From the NCBI GenBank assembly GCA_032622095.1, contig CP136066.1:114725319-114789318 (forward strand): a stretch of 64,000 bases of DNA, given 5' to 3'. The position numbers were made by a program, and so were the translations under genes. Numbering within the stretch: the first letter of the stretch is position 1; each line of letters opens with the position of its first letter. Under the pieces are notes generated by a model that was not told the origin of the DNA, ran no database searches, and saw only the letters and a list, made by a program, of their open reading frames with translations. Shown piece by piece: positions 1 through 10,713 of this stretch. The DNA is from Siphonodentalium dalli. Lineage: Eukaryota > Mollusca > Scaphopoda > Gadilida > Siphonodentaliidae.

Positions 1-455
1 GAATTGTCCATTTTGAAGGTCAGGTCGGGGTCACGATTTGACCCGTCCAAAACACTCAGTGGACAAAAGTAACCCTACGTATAAAATTTCGTCGAAATCC
101 CATCAAAATTGGCGATTTGACCTTGAAGTTACCCGATTTCAAGGTCAAGGTCACGTCGCACGGGCAAATGAATATGCTTATGAGACTCGCCATAAGAAAG
201 TACCCCCACATACCAAGTTTCATCGAAATCCCGTGATATTCGGGCGTTTGACCTTGAAATGACCCGATTTCAAGGTCACGTCGCATGGACAAATTAATAG
301 GCCCATGCCACCCGCCGGCCGAAAATACCCCCACATACCATGTTTCATCGAAATCGGCTCGGCCGTTTTCGAGTTCATCGCGAACACACAGACACACAGA
401 CACACAGACACACAGACACACAAACAGATCTTCCAAAATATATAATAGATATATA
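1..455. repeat. Dispersed AGGTCA-rich repeat ending in a CA/GA microsatellite
   Basis: Three degenerate sub-repeats of roughly 125 bp carry AAGGTCAAGGTCA-like blocks (near 20, 140 and 270), each followed by a TTTCRTCGAAATC block. The segment ends in an ACACACAG microsatellite at about 384-423. The same sequence type occurs as a tandem array at 61555-62065. Open frames across it are stop-free by composition and are not taken as genes. Confidence 0.75.
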
Positions 456-853
456 TACAACCTTTAATGTCGGCAGATGTTCGCACCGATTGACAGTCAA
501 CAGATAGCTATGAAAAGGAATGTAGTCCACGAACAGTGTTAGAAAATCTGCGACCATTAGTAACGCCCTGTGGAGGCAACTGAGCCAATATACAACTTAA
601 CATTAAGATACACATGCAGCCATATAAGCTAGTTGGTGATCGGAGTGTTGTGGGAAATTATTAATTATTCTAGCAGTTATTGGCACATAAATCAACAAAA
701 AAAGTCCTATCAAATGTATAACAAGAGCATCGCTAGGGCGTGGCAAAATACGACCTTTAGCCATTTCGAATTGTACTATCGCAAAATAAGATAATACTTT
801 GAGCTTACATTTGAAGAAAATCTGATATACCCCTAATTTCAATGCCAAAATGT
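456..853. other. No recognisable feature
   Basis: AT-rich sequence. The last part (about 700-850) grades into a diverged version of the core repeat that begins at 854. No gene, inverted repeat or tandem array was seen. Confidence 0.5.
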
Positions 854-1454
854 GGTCAAATTCTAAGTCGAACAAATGGCCATAACTCATGTAGAAATAT
901 TTGGACAGAACCTATATTCAAACTTGGTCTGTAGTTTTAGCTGGGAAATACACATACCAGCTTTGGTTCAGCTCAAATAATCAAAACTGGAGTTATCGGT
1001 CGGAAACCAAAAATGTTAACAGACGGTCAAATTCTAAGTCGAAAAAGGGCCGTAACTCATGTAAAAATAACTGGACTGAACCCATATTCGAACTTGGCCT
1101 GTATCTTTAGCTGGGAAATACACATACCAACTTTGGTTCAGATCAAATAATCCAAACTGGAGTTATCGGTCGGAAACCAAAATGTTATGAAATTGGTCAA
1201 ATTCTAAGTTGAAAAAGGGCCGTAACTCATTTAAAAATAACTGGACGGAACCCATATTCGAACTTGGCCTGTATCTTTAGCTGGGAAATACACATACCAA
1301 CTTTGGTTCAGATCAAATAATCCAAACTGGAGTTATCGATCGGAAACCAAAAATGTTAACGGACGGACGGACGGACGGACGGCTAGACCGACGTCGATAC
1401 ACTTGTGAGTTGCGATCTTTTGTTTGAGTGACTTGTGGGTTGCACCCCACAAGT
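854..1454 (+). mobile_element. Pearl-like element: 170-bp core repeats, (ACGG)n and a 3' hairpin
   Basis: Three copies of a 170/171-bp repeat start at 854, 1025 and 1195, each opening with GGTCAAATTCTAAG. They are followed directly by an ACGG/GGAC microsatellite (about 1357-1382) and a right arm ending in a perfect 9-bp hairpin, ACTTGTGGG (1431-1439) with CCCACAAGT (1446-1454). This order matches the 'pearl' elements described in bivalve molluscs, which are now usually regarded as non-autonomous Helitron-like elements. No Helitron CTRR end was seen directly after the hairpin, so the superfamily assignment is inference. The reading frames in it are not protein-like. Confidence 0.6.
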
Positions 1455-2888
1455 AACGTACGGAAAATCCAATTTTAAAGAGCTGATAACATAATAAGAC
1501 CTTTTTTCAAAAAGGGCGTATAAAAATCCATTGTTTATCGTCTATTAATAATTGCTCAGATTATATACACAACGGATATGATGATAAGCGAAATTCAAGA
1601 GTTTTCGCCAGATAGACCCAGAGAACTTTTGTGTTGAAAATCTCTTGCCATTTTTTGCATGAATTTGTGCAAAAGGTGCATCTCCTCGTTAATCCAAGTG
1701 ACGATTTCAGAAAACATATTGCTCAGTGACTCGTGTTAAGTTGTGTCAACATACATATTTTCTTTTCACAGGGGCAGTCATGTTTCGTACTTCCTCTCTC
1801 GACCACAAGAGTGTTGTTGCTGACTACAACAGCACTGCAAACAGCATGTATACTAGTTGTTGGAAACAGGACTATTCGGTATTATTAACACTCTGGACCG
1901 GCTCGATCATCTAAGGAACATCGTTTATCCAATGAAAGTGACCGGTATGCTGGACCATCCAGTTACTCGATGGCTATACCAAGACTAACTAAATGATAAC
2001 TGTTGTTAGAAAGATCGCTATTGTTACAAAATAAGTCTTGTTTCGATGGTTCAGCCGTATTGCCAGAGCTATTTCTCAGTCAGTAAGTCAAGGATAAAAA
2101 CGAAGAAAGCGGACACGGATTTCAAATACCATTATTCTCGTTATTGGCAATACATTTGATATACTTAGAGATACAGTAGTTGTTTTCCCTGAGACGCGTC
2201 TGTTCAACCAATATGCTGAACACAAGGGCTAGAGTAGTTATTAGGTTCGATTTTTACATATTAAAGGTGATTTTGAGAAGCATCTCTTATGCGATTCTAG
2301 TCACTTATCTTCGCGTTATCCATGGCAAATATCTTATGCGCATGCGATACACACATTCTTGATTGGCCGTCATTGAATTTTGTCTACCTGCGTGGTCACT
2401 AAATTAAATTATCGCTCAAAGGTAAAAGGTTAACATAATGACTGACACCTCAAGGCGATAAACTTGAATACAGACCGACGAATAGACAATTCAAGTGCAG
2501 AAGGGTTCATTTGCATTGGTGTGAACTATTTATATAATAAGTTAAACTAACAACCATTTTCTAAGCAAAGAAAGGGTTAAGAAAAGAATCAATATTTGTT
2601 CAAGCAGACTGGATGAACGTCTGGCATCTGCATCTAGTCGCAGGAGTCGCACTTCTACGTGGAGGTGTTCACTAATCTAACTGATTTGGCCCAAGCATCC
2701 GCCAGCATCAACGGAACTGATTTCTCTAAATTAGTATGTATGACATGGTTATTTTGGGACAATTACTAGAACTGAGAGATCAGATCTTTATGCTCGCTTT
2801 TCGATAATATTGGTATTAGGACTGTTGTGTTACTAAACATAAATACCGAACGATTGTCGTATCGGTTAAGCAGCCATAATACGTCATT
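1455..2888. other. No recognisable feature
   Basis: AT-rich non-repetitive sequence. Only short open frames without protein character were seen, and no structured repeat. Confidence 0.45.
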
Positions 2889-3186
2889 AGTAAGGGCTGT
2901 CACTCTGGGCCGGGGTTTGGTGGCACAGAGTGCCATCGAGGTCGGGGTGGCCCAGAGTGCCAGCCGAGGAGGGGGTGCCTCAGAGTGACATTGTGTCCAG
3001 GGGTGTCCCACCCCTGAGCTCGATGGGCCACCCTTTGACTCGATGTCACTCTGGGTTACCCTGGGCTTGATGACACTCTGGGCCACCCCTCATCGGCTGG
3101 TACTCTGGGCCACCCCGGCCTCGATGGCACTCTGGGCCACCCCGGCCCATAGAAGCCGGGGGTGGCCCAGAGTGACAGCCCTTACT
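2889..3186. mobile_element. GC-rich foldback element with internal 27-bp-type repeats
   Basis: Terminal inverted repeats of about 22 bp match almost perfectly: AGTAAGGGCTGTCACTCTGG at 2889 and its complement ending at 3186. The interior repeats a block containing ACTCTGGGCCACCCC with GGCCTCGATG in both orientations, so much of the element could fold on itself. It is strikingly GC-rich against AT-rich surroundings. The flanks fit a TA target duplication if the ends are read as GTAAGGG...CCCTTAC. No transposase is encoded. Confidence 0.7.
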
Positions 3187-4504
3187 ACCTTCGTATGCGC
3201 CTATCAAACAAGCTTCGTTAGGTATAAGCAAGCATTCCCGGTCAAATGTTACTAATACCATTACCAGGGGTGGAACAGTAAGTTCAAAAGTTTGGCCAAA
3301 TTAATTAAAAAAAAATTGCCATTTTCTAAAAAAAAAAATAGGCCAATAACCAATTTGGCCTATGACAGCGTGAGCTCTGACCATGAGGCTACAATATTTC
3401 GACCAGTATAATGGTCTTTATCGGTTTTCACGTTATAAAGGCCACTAGGATCGTCGACGGCTTGTGACTATTGGTGTAAACATATTTTATTTATCAATAG
3501 TATATTACATAGATAACAATTACATATAGATATAAATATCGATGAGAGAACGGATTTGGCAATAAGCGGATGCTTATGGTGGTTATCTTCGAGAGGCATA
3601 TCACTTTCGGTGGTAGTATAGTATATTAAGTATTGAATGTACCTTGCGTGCTCGTATGAAGTAGTTAATTTAGGTAACCCAAAGTTGACCTGAACCTCGA
3701 TAGATCAGGGTGTTCCTTCGGGCCGCGATCTACCGAAGTCCATATCAACACCGATACTTATGTAATTGTCTTGTTGCTGCTATAGTATGACATATATATA
3801 GCATTTGCGCCTGGTCCACTAGTTCCCGGGCCCTTATAACGTGGTCTTGGGTGGTTGAGAGTGCTACGTGTGTATGAGACTATAGTTTCATCAAAATTGG
3901 AGTTTCCTACGTGTATCTTGAAGTATATGCTACACAAAATCTGAAGCGGTCAGGCACTGAACAATAAACTTTTTTTGACGATATTTACATCAAGCGAGAA
4001 GTCATATACGATAACATTCCAATAATGTCTTCGTGTCAAGTTTACTATTTAAGTTTAAATTGACAAAGCATATTTCTTTTTCATTTTCATAATATGTACA
4101 GTATAATATAAGAAATGAGCAACGGTTTCTATATTCCCTCAAAATTACAATAAGGGTTCCCTCGTACATGTGTTTTTTCTGTAAATCATACATCCATGCA
4201 AGACGAAGGCAACCGTGGTTGGTATGGCTGAATTTTGTGCAGGCGAATTCAAACTGCTTTGGTTTTTCAAGCATACCATAATTTATAAAAGCTTTAGATT
4301 GTTCTAATGTTCCAGATTTCCTAGCGTTCTGTGTTCAGTCGACAGCCTCACGGATCCGGGCATAAATTATTTTCCATATGACTTTGTTCTGCACAAAAAA
4401 GTCGATATATTTGTTGTTCTTAATTCGAGTATAGTGCCAGTATAGATACGATAGTGTGGCATTCTTAGTCATTTTAAAACTGTATTAATACTGATTAATA
4501 AGAA
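3187..4504. other. No recognisable feature
   Basis: AT-rich sequence with a short A-run near 3307-3340. No gene or repeat structure can be supported. Confidence 0.45.
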
Positions 4505-4849
4505 CTTTTCTCTACGATTGAATAAAGTGTCACAGTCAGTGCCTGTAAGCAGGTTATCTTTACTACAGCTTATTTTTGCACCCGCTATTAGTCGCGCAGC
4601 TTCGTATTGTACATCTTCTAATATATCTTATTCATCTTTTGTAGAGTTGTCCTATACCGGTGAAGCATATTCTAATTCTGTCCCTATAAAGTACATTCTT
4701 TCTAATGACCTTCTGTCCAATGTATATTTATGTTTTCTTAACATGAAGAGTAGTTCTGATGCTCGGTCTCCAATGTCTTCAATGTGATTAGCCCATTTTC
4801 CTTCTGAATTGAATTTTAGCCCCAAAGTGCTTTTCTGATTTAACTTCAT
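4505..4849 (-). pseudogene. LINE reverse-transcriptase C-terminal fragment
   Basis: On the minus strand the translation runs from LGLKFNSEGKWANHIEDIG through a KYTLDRRSLERMYF stretch to LEDVQYEAARLIAGAK. This is the 'LG...W..HI......A...L..L......LDR..LE..Y' and 'LE..Q..AARLI.GA' signature of the region after the polymerase domain of LINE ORF2 proteins. A stop interrupts it after residue 65 of the leading part (near 4652). The segment lacks catalytic motifs and is an old fragment. Clade not assigned. Confidence 0.65.
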
Positions 4850-6380
4850 TAATAATTTGAGTGAACATTTCTAAGGGGGTTACTTGGAATCAAATAATGT
4901 CCGTGTACTCTTCAAGTGGCAATAATCCGAACCACGTCGATTGTACCATTTCAAAAAGGTAACAAAGAGTAACTGTTCTAAATGTTTACTCCTTTAATCT
5001 GGACCAATTAATCAAATTGAACCAAAGGCAATCATTCCGACACGGTGAGACGTTTTGTGATGCCCATTTTACCAATTTACCACTTGAATAAGAGAATTCT
5101 CTATTCTCAAAATTTTTTCGCATCGGAATGTTCCACGTCACCATGACCTGGCTAATGTCGGATCACTCTGCTCGTGTTACATAATTATGGAAGAGCAAGG
5201 TAACAAACTCTCTGCTCGACCCAAAACGGTACTTAGTCGACAAAAGTAATAGAACAACTGTGTGGAACTTGAAATCATACATTTCTATCAGCAAAATACC
5301 AAAACGACTGGAAACTGTAACCGTTGTGTTATCATCATACACACGGCAGGTGACATCAAGAACAAAAACTGCCGACGACACCCGATGAGGCCATATTAAT
5401 GAACTCATACGAATACATCTGTCAATTCTCTGAATGTGAAATAAACGCAAGTGCTATATGCCATGAGCATGTACTCTACTGTAGCATTAACGGTCGTTGA
5501 GAAAAAGAAGTTGTTAATCGTATAAGGGACGTTGTATGTATAAACGTGTCACATATGGTTTGAATGGCAAAGTGATATTCCTACAGTATGGATTACAATG
5601 CTCGTGACCTCGAGGGGAAATACGGGTCCAAGTTGACACGTTAATAAACAAAACATTAGTTATACTTTCATAAATCTGTGAACTTATGCTACATTTGTTA
5701 TACTATATGACCACAACTGTTGTCATAAATTTCAATAGCTTTCACCATTCACTCAGGTTTCATATTCATTCGCCGGGTAACAGCACTACTGTATTGAGTT
5801 GCTGTGGGTCCACGGAGGGTTGAAGTGTTGACAGATTTATTCGATGTTTCAAGTTCTAACTTTCTATTACTATTCTTAACGTCAGGATCATGGTATAAAC
5901 AATATACATGCACACCTAATTATTCTAGATACCAAATTTACACCACTCGTAAATATATATTCCCTGCTTTGTGTGTTGAATGCTATATAAAGTTCCCCGT
6001 CAAAACATCAAAACGTTCCCATATTTTAAACGGGTGGAATATAATCTCCACGTGCGTTGCCAGAGAAGCAACTCGTGGTATGATCTGATACTTGTCGAAC
6101 CATTCCTGTATTCTATCAGGGAAATATATTCAGCGCAATCTTTGGAAACAGACAATCGTACATTTTACTACCATATATAGGCTTGAACAGGCAAAAGCAT
6201 CTCAACATAATTATTTATTATTGTATTATAATTATTAAGTTCCTGCCTGAAACCCCCTTGTACTATAGATGCAATTTTAAAGTAACATTGTACTCACAAG
6301 GACAGATAAGATCCAACAGAAGCGCTGCATCGCGCATCGACAAAGATATCGACGCCGGGAAGCTTGCGGAGACAAAAGCG
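4850..6380. other. No recognisable gene
   Basis: Short open frames (for example near 5163-5450 on the minus strand and 5804-6088 on the plus strand) show no recognisable motif, and AT content is uniform. The first 250 bases may be further decayed LINE sequence continuing from 4849, but this cannot be shown by eye. Confidence 0.4.
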
Positions 6381-6653
6381 TCACAAACATGACGGCATCA
6401 AGATCGGCAACTCACTTATAACGCCCCAGTCACCAATTTCACCACCAACGCATGTACGCTGTTTATCATTTATGATTTTCCAAAAAAAATCTGTGTGAGA
6501 GGCTGAATGTCCAACTGCATATGTTTTCAATTTGGACACAAGTAGTTCATTAGGTAGACAGTCAAATGAGTCCACGAGTAGCAGACCACATTGGTAATTG
6601 TCATCAAGGACTTTCTTCATGTATTCAACGAAGCGAAATCTAAACTGGAACAT
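6381..6653 (-). pseudogene. LINE reverse-transcriptase fragment, palm motif A region (inverted 5' part)
   Basis: The minus-strand translation contains LLLVDSFDCLPNELLVSKLK, the motif A neighbourhood of LINE reverse transcriptases (normally a 'DLSKAFDCLPH.LL..KL' type sequence; two residues before FD are missing here). It continues through KQRTCVGGEIGDWGVISE, which normally precedes the GVPQGS motif. That motif is absent, so the fragment stops before the active-site YADD. It lies head-to-head with a plus-strand segment that encodes the C-terminal part of the same kind of protein. Confidence 0.7.
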
Positions 6654-7266
6654 TCATATAGAAAGTACAGTGAAGAGAATCGCCTCTCGTCTGGCCCAGT
6701 TGAGGCGATTTAAATATCAACTCGATAGAAAAACGCTCGAAAAGATATACAAAACTTATATATTACCACTATTCGATTATTCTGATGTTGTGTGGGACTG
6801 TGCACCGCGTTACCTATTAGACAAGCTCGACCGCCTCCATGCCGTATAGTCTCTGGACTGACACGCTCGGTTTCTAATTGTGTTGTCCTGCAGGAGGTAG
6901 GTTATTTTTCTTTGGAAACGCGGTGCCAATTCCACAAGCTTGAAGTGATTTACAAAATAGTAAAAAATGAAGCGCCCAACTACTTATCTACCATCCTCCC
7001 ACACAGAGCTAGCCAGGTTTCAAGTTATAATTTCAGACGTCCGGGAAAATTCTATATATTCTTACCGATGCCACACTGAGCACTACACAAAGTCTTTTCT
7101 GTCCTCGGCGATAGCTGATTTGAACAAAATCACAACTGAAATGACCGACGTTGTCCCTTTATCTGACTTCAAATTCAATTTACGACTCATGCATGGTGCC
7201 AACATCCGAGCATACTTTGTGCAAGAAGGGTGTTCCGTGATATATGTCTCATTCAGATTGTCATAG
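6640..7266 (+). pseudogene. LINE reverse-transcriptase C-terminal fragment (3' part)
   Basis: The plus-strand translation shows RFKYQLDRKTLEKIYKTYIL, FDYSDVVWD and LDKLDRLHAV. After a frame change near 6845 come IVSGLTRSVS, HKLEVIYKIVKNEAPNYLS and, after another near 7075, a C-terminal tail. This is the standard order of LINE ORF2 sequence downstream of the polymerase domain. At least two frameshifts mark it as dead. With 6381-6653 it forms an inverted-5'/sense-3' arrangement joined near 6640. Confidence 0.7.
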
Positions 7267-7541
7267 ATATCTGAGGACACGTTGAGAAAGAAGTAAATGA
7301 CGGTACTTGATATCCCGAATGAGCCATTAATTTCATATTCTCTTCTAGAATATTTTTTTCTTCATTTGTAAGACATTACACAGATTTAACATGTGCCATC
7401 TCGCCATTGGTCAGTCAAATTATCAATAATAAAAACAAGAACAAAGTATATATATATCTTTCCATGTTCTTATTTGTGATCATGGTTTTACAAACCTTTC
7501 TGATTTTTCACATTTTGCCACTGCGAATGCCTTATGTCCCC
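7267..7541. other. Probable LINE 3' flank; no feature identified
   Basis: AT-rich sequence following the LINE fragment. No poly(A) tail or target duplication could be pinned down. Confidence 0.35.
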
Positions 7542-7929
7542 TTAACCCTTTCAGTGCAAAGTCCGATTTTTGTATCAACCCATATAACCTGTGCCAATGC
7601 ATTCTCTTATATATGCGTGTCGACCATATGTCGCTTTGCATATATAAGAGAATGCATTGGCCTAACTATTTTTCATCATTTGTTATTATTTTTTTGAATT
7701 TTTTAGAATTTTAATATTTTTTTCTTATATTCTTTAACATACTTATTTTGTAGGTTTAGTGCCAGGGAATCTTACGTTTTTCATGGGCATCAAACTTATT
7801 ACTATGAATACTTGGTGATAGTTTTGAGTTATAACATGCCCCTAAGGTTTTATCCAGTTTGTTTTTAAATTCGCCATAGCATGCTTAAGCATACCCAAAA
7901 AAATCAACCCAAAAAAAAAAAAGGGTTAA
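7542..7929. mobile_element. TTAA-flanked non-autonomous element with piggyBac-type ends and an internal palindrome
   Basis: The left end reads TTAACCCTTTCAGTGC and the right end AAAAGGGTTAA, giving a TTAA duplication and short CCCTTT inverted ends as in piggyBac-type elements. Inside is a 23-bp perfect inverted repeat, CCAATGCATTCTCTTATATA at 7594 and its complement ending at 7660, with a 21-bp spacer. The element is 388 bp including both TTAAs and has no transposase. The terminal match is short, so the family call is tentative. Confidence 0.5.
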
Positions 7930-8276
7930 TAATTATACATGGAGATATATGCGTTCATCGACCGAACTTTTCTGTAGGATTCGCAGTAAGCTTAATTTAC
8001 GCCGACTTTAATTGCCACATATATTCTGCAATAATAGATTGTTAGTTCAATGTGATCACAGAGAACATTTTGTACTAATTCAACTACAATTATGATATTC
8101 ATAACGACGCAGTGTCACCATTAGCGCATGCATGCATAGTTCTCTGTGAGGCTGTACGTTAATTATGAGGAAGTTCACTTTCATAGCACAACTAATTTCG
8201 ACTATTGACATATTGAGCAATGGTAATAAGCATCTCAATAAACAATTTACTCCCGTGACATATAGGACATATATGA
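7930..8276. other. Upstream region of the receptor gene
   Basis: AT-rich sequence without repeats. It ends at the TATA-like box. Confidence 0.4.
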
Positions 8277-8284
8277 TATAAAAC
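8277..8284 (+). promoter_or_regulatory. Candidate TATA box of the receptor gene
   Basis: TATAAAAC lies 142 bp upstream of the receptor ATG, so transcription would start near 8307 and give a 5' leader of about 120 nt. An alternative is visible: TACTAAC at 8355-8361 followed by a CAG at 8381-8383 looks like a branch point and 3' splice site, so the start codon could instead lie in an exon whose leader begins further upstream. Confidence 0.3.
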
Positions 8285-8425
8285 GCACCAGCAACAGGCA
8301 CAGAGCTGTGATATTTATCAGGGAATCAAATATTCCTCCACTACAATCGTCACATACTAACCAGGGCATTTCGCTGCTCACAGAACAACATAGTTTCCAA
8401 GAAGAAGCCTCGCTGCATCCAGAAC

Positions 8426-9742
8426 ATGCTGGCGCGACCACACTTTGTCGTGATACTCGTATTTGTCGGTCTCTTTGGGGAGTGGACATCGGCATCTTTG
8501 TCCCCGATCAACAGAACGAGCTTCGTTAACGCGACTGAGTCCACTTTAGAAGAAACGACTCGGGCATATTGGGAGCCACCGGTTACCAGAGCCAGCTTGG
8601 AGAAGCGACCAGTTGGTAAGGAAACGGAACTGTTGGACACACTATTCAGTAAGTACAGCATACATGCACACCCTCCGGAAACAGACGAGCCGCTAGATGT
8701 CACTGTTGGAGTCACGAACCTTCTCTCTGTTGATTCTCGCATGCAATCGGTAACAGTCGCCTGCTTTCTCGGGTTCGGTTTCCGCGACGAACGGTTGCGA
8801 TGGGATGATACGGAGTATTACAATATAAGTAGGCTAACGATGACTAGAAAGAAACTATGGCTACCACAGTTTGTTCACTTAGGAACTGAATCGGTGGACA
8901 AACTAGGATGGGAAGATATGGAAGCACTAATTCTGCCTGATGGCACGGTGCAATGGACAATCTATGACGTATTTTCTTTCCCGTGTAACATGGACGTGTC
9001 CAAATTTCCTTTCGATACTCAGGAGTGTTATATAGTCTTCGCGTATTATCTGGCAGAATCTTGGGCAATGGAAACAAAATGCAACGAGATCACTAAATCC
9101 TTTGGTGACTACCTGATACCAAACTCCGAATGGAAGATAGTTGACACATCATGTGAGATAGCACATAATGCTTTCATTAGAGTGCATCTTACCATAGAGA
9201 GGAAACCATGGTTTCACGTCATAAGTTTGGTTGTACCGATAATCTGTTTGACCGTCATGAACAGTTTTGCGTTCTTGCTTCCTGTTGGCGTTGGAGACAG
9301 GATAGGTTTGTGCGTGACCATCTTCCTGGCGTTCACTGTGTTTATCACGTTCATCAGCACCACGGTACCGACTAGCTCAGACAGCGTACCGAATCTGTCA
9401 TACATCCTGGTTCTCCAGTCGTTCATCAGCGTTCTCACCATCTTCCTTAACGTTCTATTCGTGAGAATCCACAACAGATCCCCCGAGGTCTTCGCTTGGT
9501 GCTGGCCGCGCTGTTGCCACGGGAACTCCAAAACAAAGGACGATGTGACATGCAATGGATCCAGAGATAGAGTCCCTCAGGAAACCATGGACGATTTTAC
9601 AGATGATCAAAACTCAGAATCTAGTTTGGCATTAGCGATCCACAACGGAGAAAGGTGTGTCGATTACCTCTGCTTCACGTTAACATTCGGTTTCTCGTTG
9701 ACAGTCTTCGTCGTGTGTGTGTTCATTAGCTTCTCATATTAA
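8426..9742 (+). CDS. Nicotinic-type Cys-loop ligand-gated ion channel subunit, intronless
   Basis: This 438-residue protein has the complete pentameric ligand-gated channel layout. A signal peptide covers about residues 1-23. The ligand-binding ectodomain has N-glycosylation sequons (NRT 29, NAT 35, NIS 133). The Cys-loop runs C187-C201 with exactly 13 residues between and FPFD inside. M1 is about 262-285, M2 about 292-314, M3 about 325-347, then a short intracellular loop (about 350-408), and M4 about 411-436 ending at the C terminus. The M1-M2 linker (GVGDRIGL) lacks the Pro-Ala insertion typical of anion channels, so cation selectivity is inferred. Loop C near residue 243 has a single cysteine, not the vicinal pair of acetylcholine-binding alpha subunits, so its ligand may not be acetylcholine or it may be a complementary subunit. 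The whole gene is one open exon, unlike vertebrate homologues. The chosen ATG is the first in frame and precedes the signal peptide. No close AATAAA was found downstream. Confidence 0.93.
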   Translation: MLARPHFVVILVFVGLFGEWTSASLSPINRTSFVNATESTLEETTRAYWEPPVTRASLEKRPVGKETELLDTLFSKYSIHAHPPETDEPLDVTVGVTNLLSVDSRMQSVTVACFLGFGFRDERLRWDDTEYYNISRLTMTRKKLWLPQFVHLGTESVDKLGWEDMEALILPDGTVQWTIYDVFSFPCNMDVSKFPFDTQECYIVFAYYLAESWAMETKCNEITKSFGDYLIPNSEWKIVDTSCEIAHNAFIRVHLTIERKPWFHVISLVVPIICLTVMNSFAFLLPVGVGDRIGLCVTIFLAFTVFITFISTTVPTSSDSVPNLSYILVLQSFISVLTIFLNVLFVRIHNRSPEVFAWCWPRCCHGNSKTKDDVTCNGSRDRVPQETMDDFTDDQNSESSLALAIHNGERCVDYLCFTLTFGFSLTVFVVCVFISFSY

Positions 9743-10027
9743 GCCCACACCAATTGAAAACAAACGCTGTTGTAACCGGTATTGCTATGGAAGTTTGCAG
9801 AACAGAACTGACGGGTCTATTTTGTTTATGTATTCATATTTCCTCCTCTTTGTCGGGGTATGTCACGTATGTTCCATAAAAGCTGATTCACTCCTTTCTA
9901 CTCTGATCGTCATTTAATCAGCGGCTAACTATTTGCGATGGTATTGCATCAATTTCAAACGAGAATATCAAACACATTTACAGAACGCTTACACAAATGT
10001 AAAAAAAAAAGAGAAGAAGATAGATAG
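9743..10027. other. 3' flank of the receptor gene
   Basis: Probable 3' untranslated and intergenic sequence. A poly(A) run occurs at about 10002-10011, but no canonical AATAAA precedes it. Confidence 0.4.
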
Positions 10028-10713
10028 ATAATCAGCAGATAGCTCAATTTAGAAACTTTAGGTCTCTTGGCCTTCTCCGGCATTTAATAGAAGGGAGACA
10101 ACTACATCTTCGAAGTAAACAATATTACATAAGTATGTAATATTGTTTACTTCGAAGATACAGTTGTTTCTCTTATATTAAAGATACTCAATCCGAACAG
10201 AGGGTCCCCATCTCAACAGATTCCAACAACAACAATCCGATCAGAGGGTCCTATATTACTATTTCTTTGGCTTTGGGGGTAAAAAATATTTGATTCGAGT
10301 CGAGGAACCCATCAAACAAAGCTCAGGGTTATTAGATATTGAAATTTGTTATTTACTCGAGATGAGTACTAATAATTGCCTTCAACTGCCGTAATCTGCT
10401 CGGGATGTGTACACCAAAATCTATTCAAACAGACAAGGATGGATAACTCTAAAATCAAGTGGTAATAATAACGCAATTTTGACTGAGTTCTGGGCCAAAA
10501 GAATTCCCGATAATGAAAAATAATAGATTTCTAAAATCGATATCTAACAAATCTGAGCTTTGATGGGTGACTTCCTCGACTCGAATCAAATATTTTTGAC
10601 CCCCGAAGCCATTGAAATAGTAATTGAGAGGAGTTTTATCGGATTGAGTACCTTTAAATACCGAAGAACGCCATCAGGCCGAAAGCTTCTAACTTGAGCT
10701 AGCTGCTGATTAT
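10028..10713. mobile_element. Foldback element with long imperfect inverted arms
   Basis: The outer sequence ATAATCAGCAGATAGCTCAA at 10028 is mirrored by the complement ending near 10713. Pairing continues inward through GGCCTTCTCCGGCATTTAA, the TACTCAATCCG block, and a long pair around TTTGATTCGAGTCGAGGAA (10289 and the complement near 10571-10589). The arms reach about 10340 and begin again near 10537, leaving a spacer of about 200 bp. The left arm is longer because a small TTAA hairpin (10084-10181) has been inserted into it. No coding capacity. Confidence 0.75.
10084..10181. mobile_element. Tiny TTAA-flanked hairpin element nested in the left arm
   Basis: A 90-bp sequence between two TTAA copies (10084-10087 and 10178-10181) folds into a hairpin of about 41 bp with a few mismatches, centred near 10132. 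Its middle is CTTCGAAGTAAACAATATTA and the complement. The right arm of the host foldback has the uninterrupted junction with a single TTAA, which acts as an empty site and shows this hairpin was inserted there. Confidence 0.75.

Noticed and set aside
8080-9077. Minus-strand open frames across the receptor gene
   Set aside because: Shadows of the plus-strand receptor coding sequence, without motifs.
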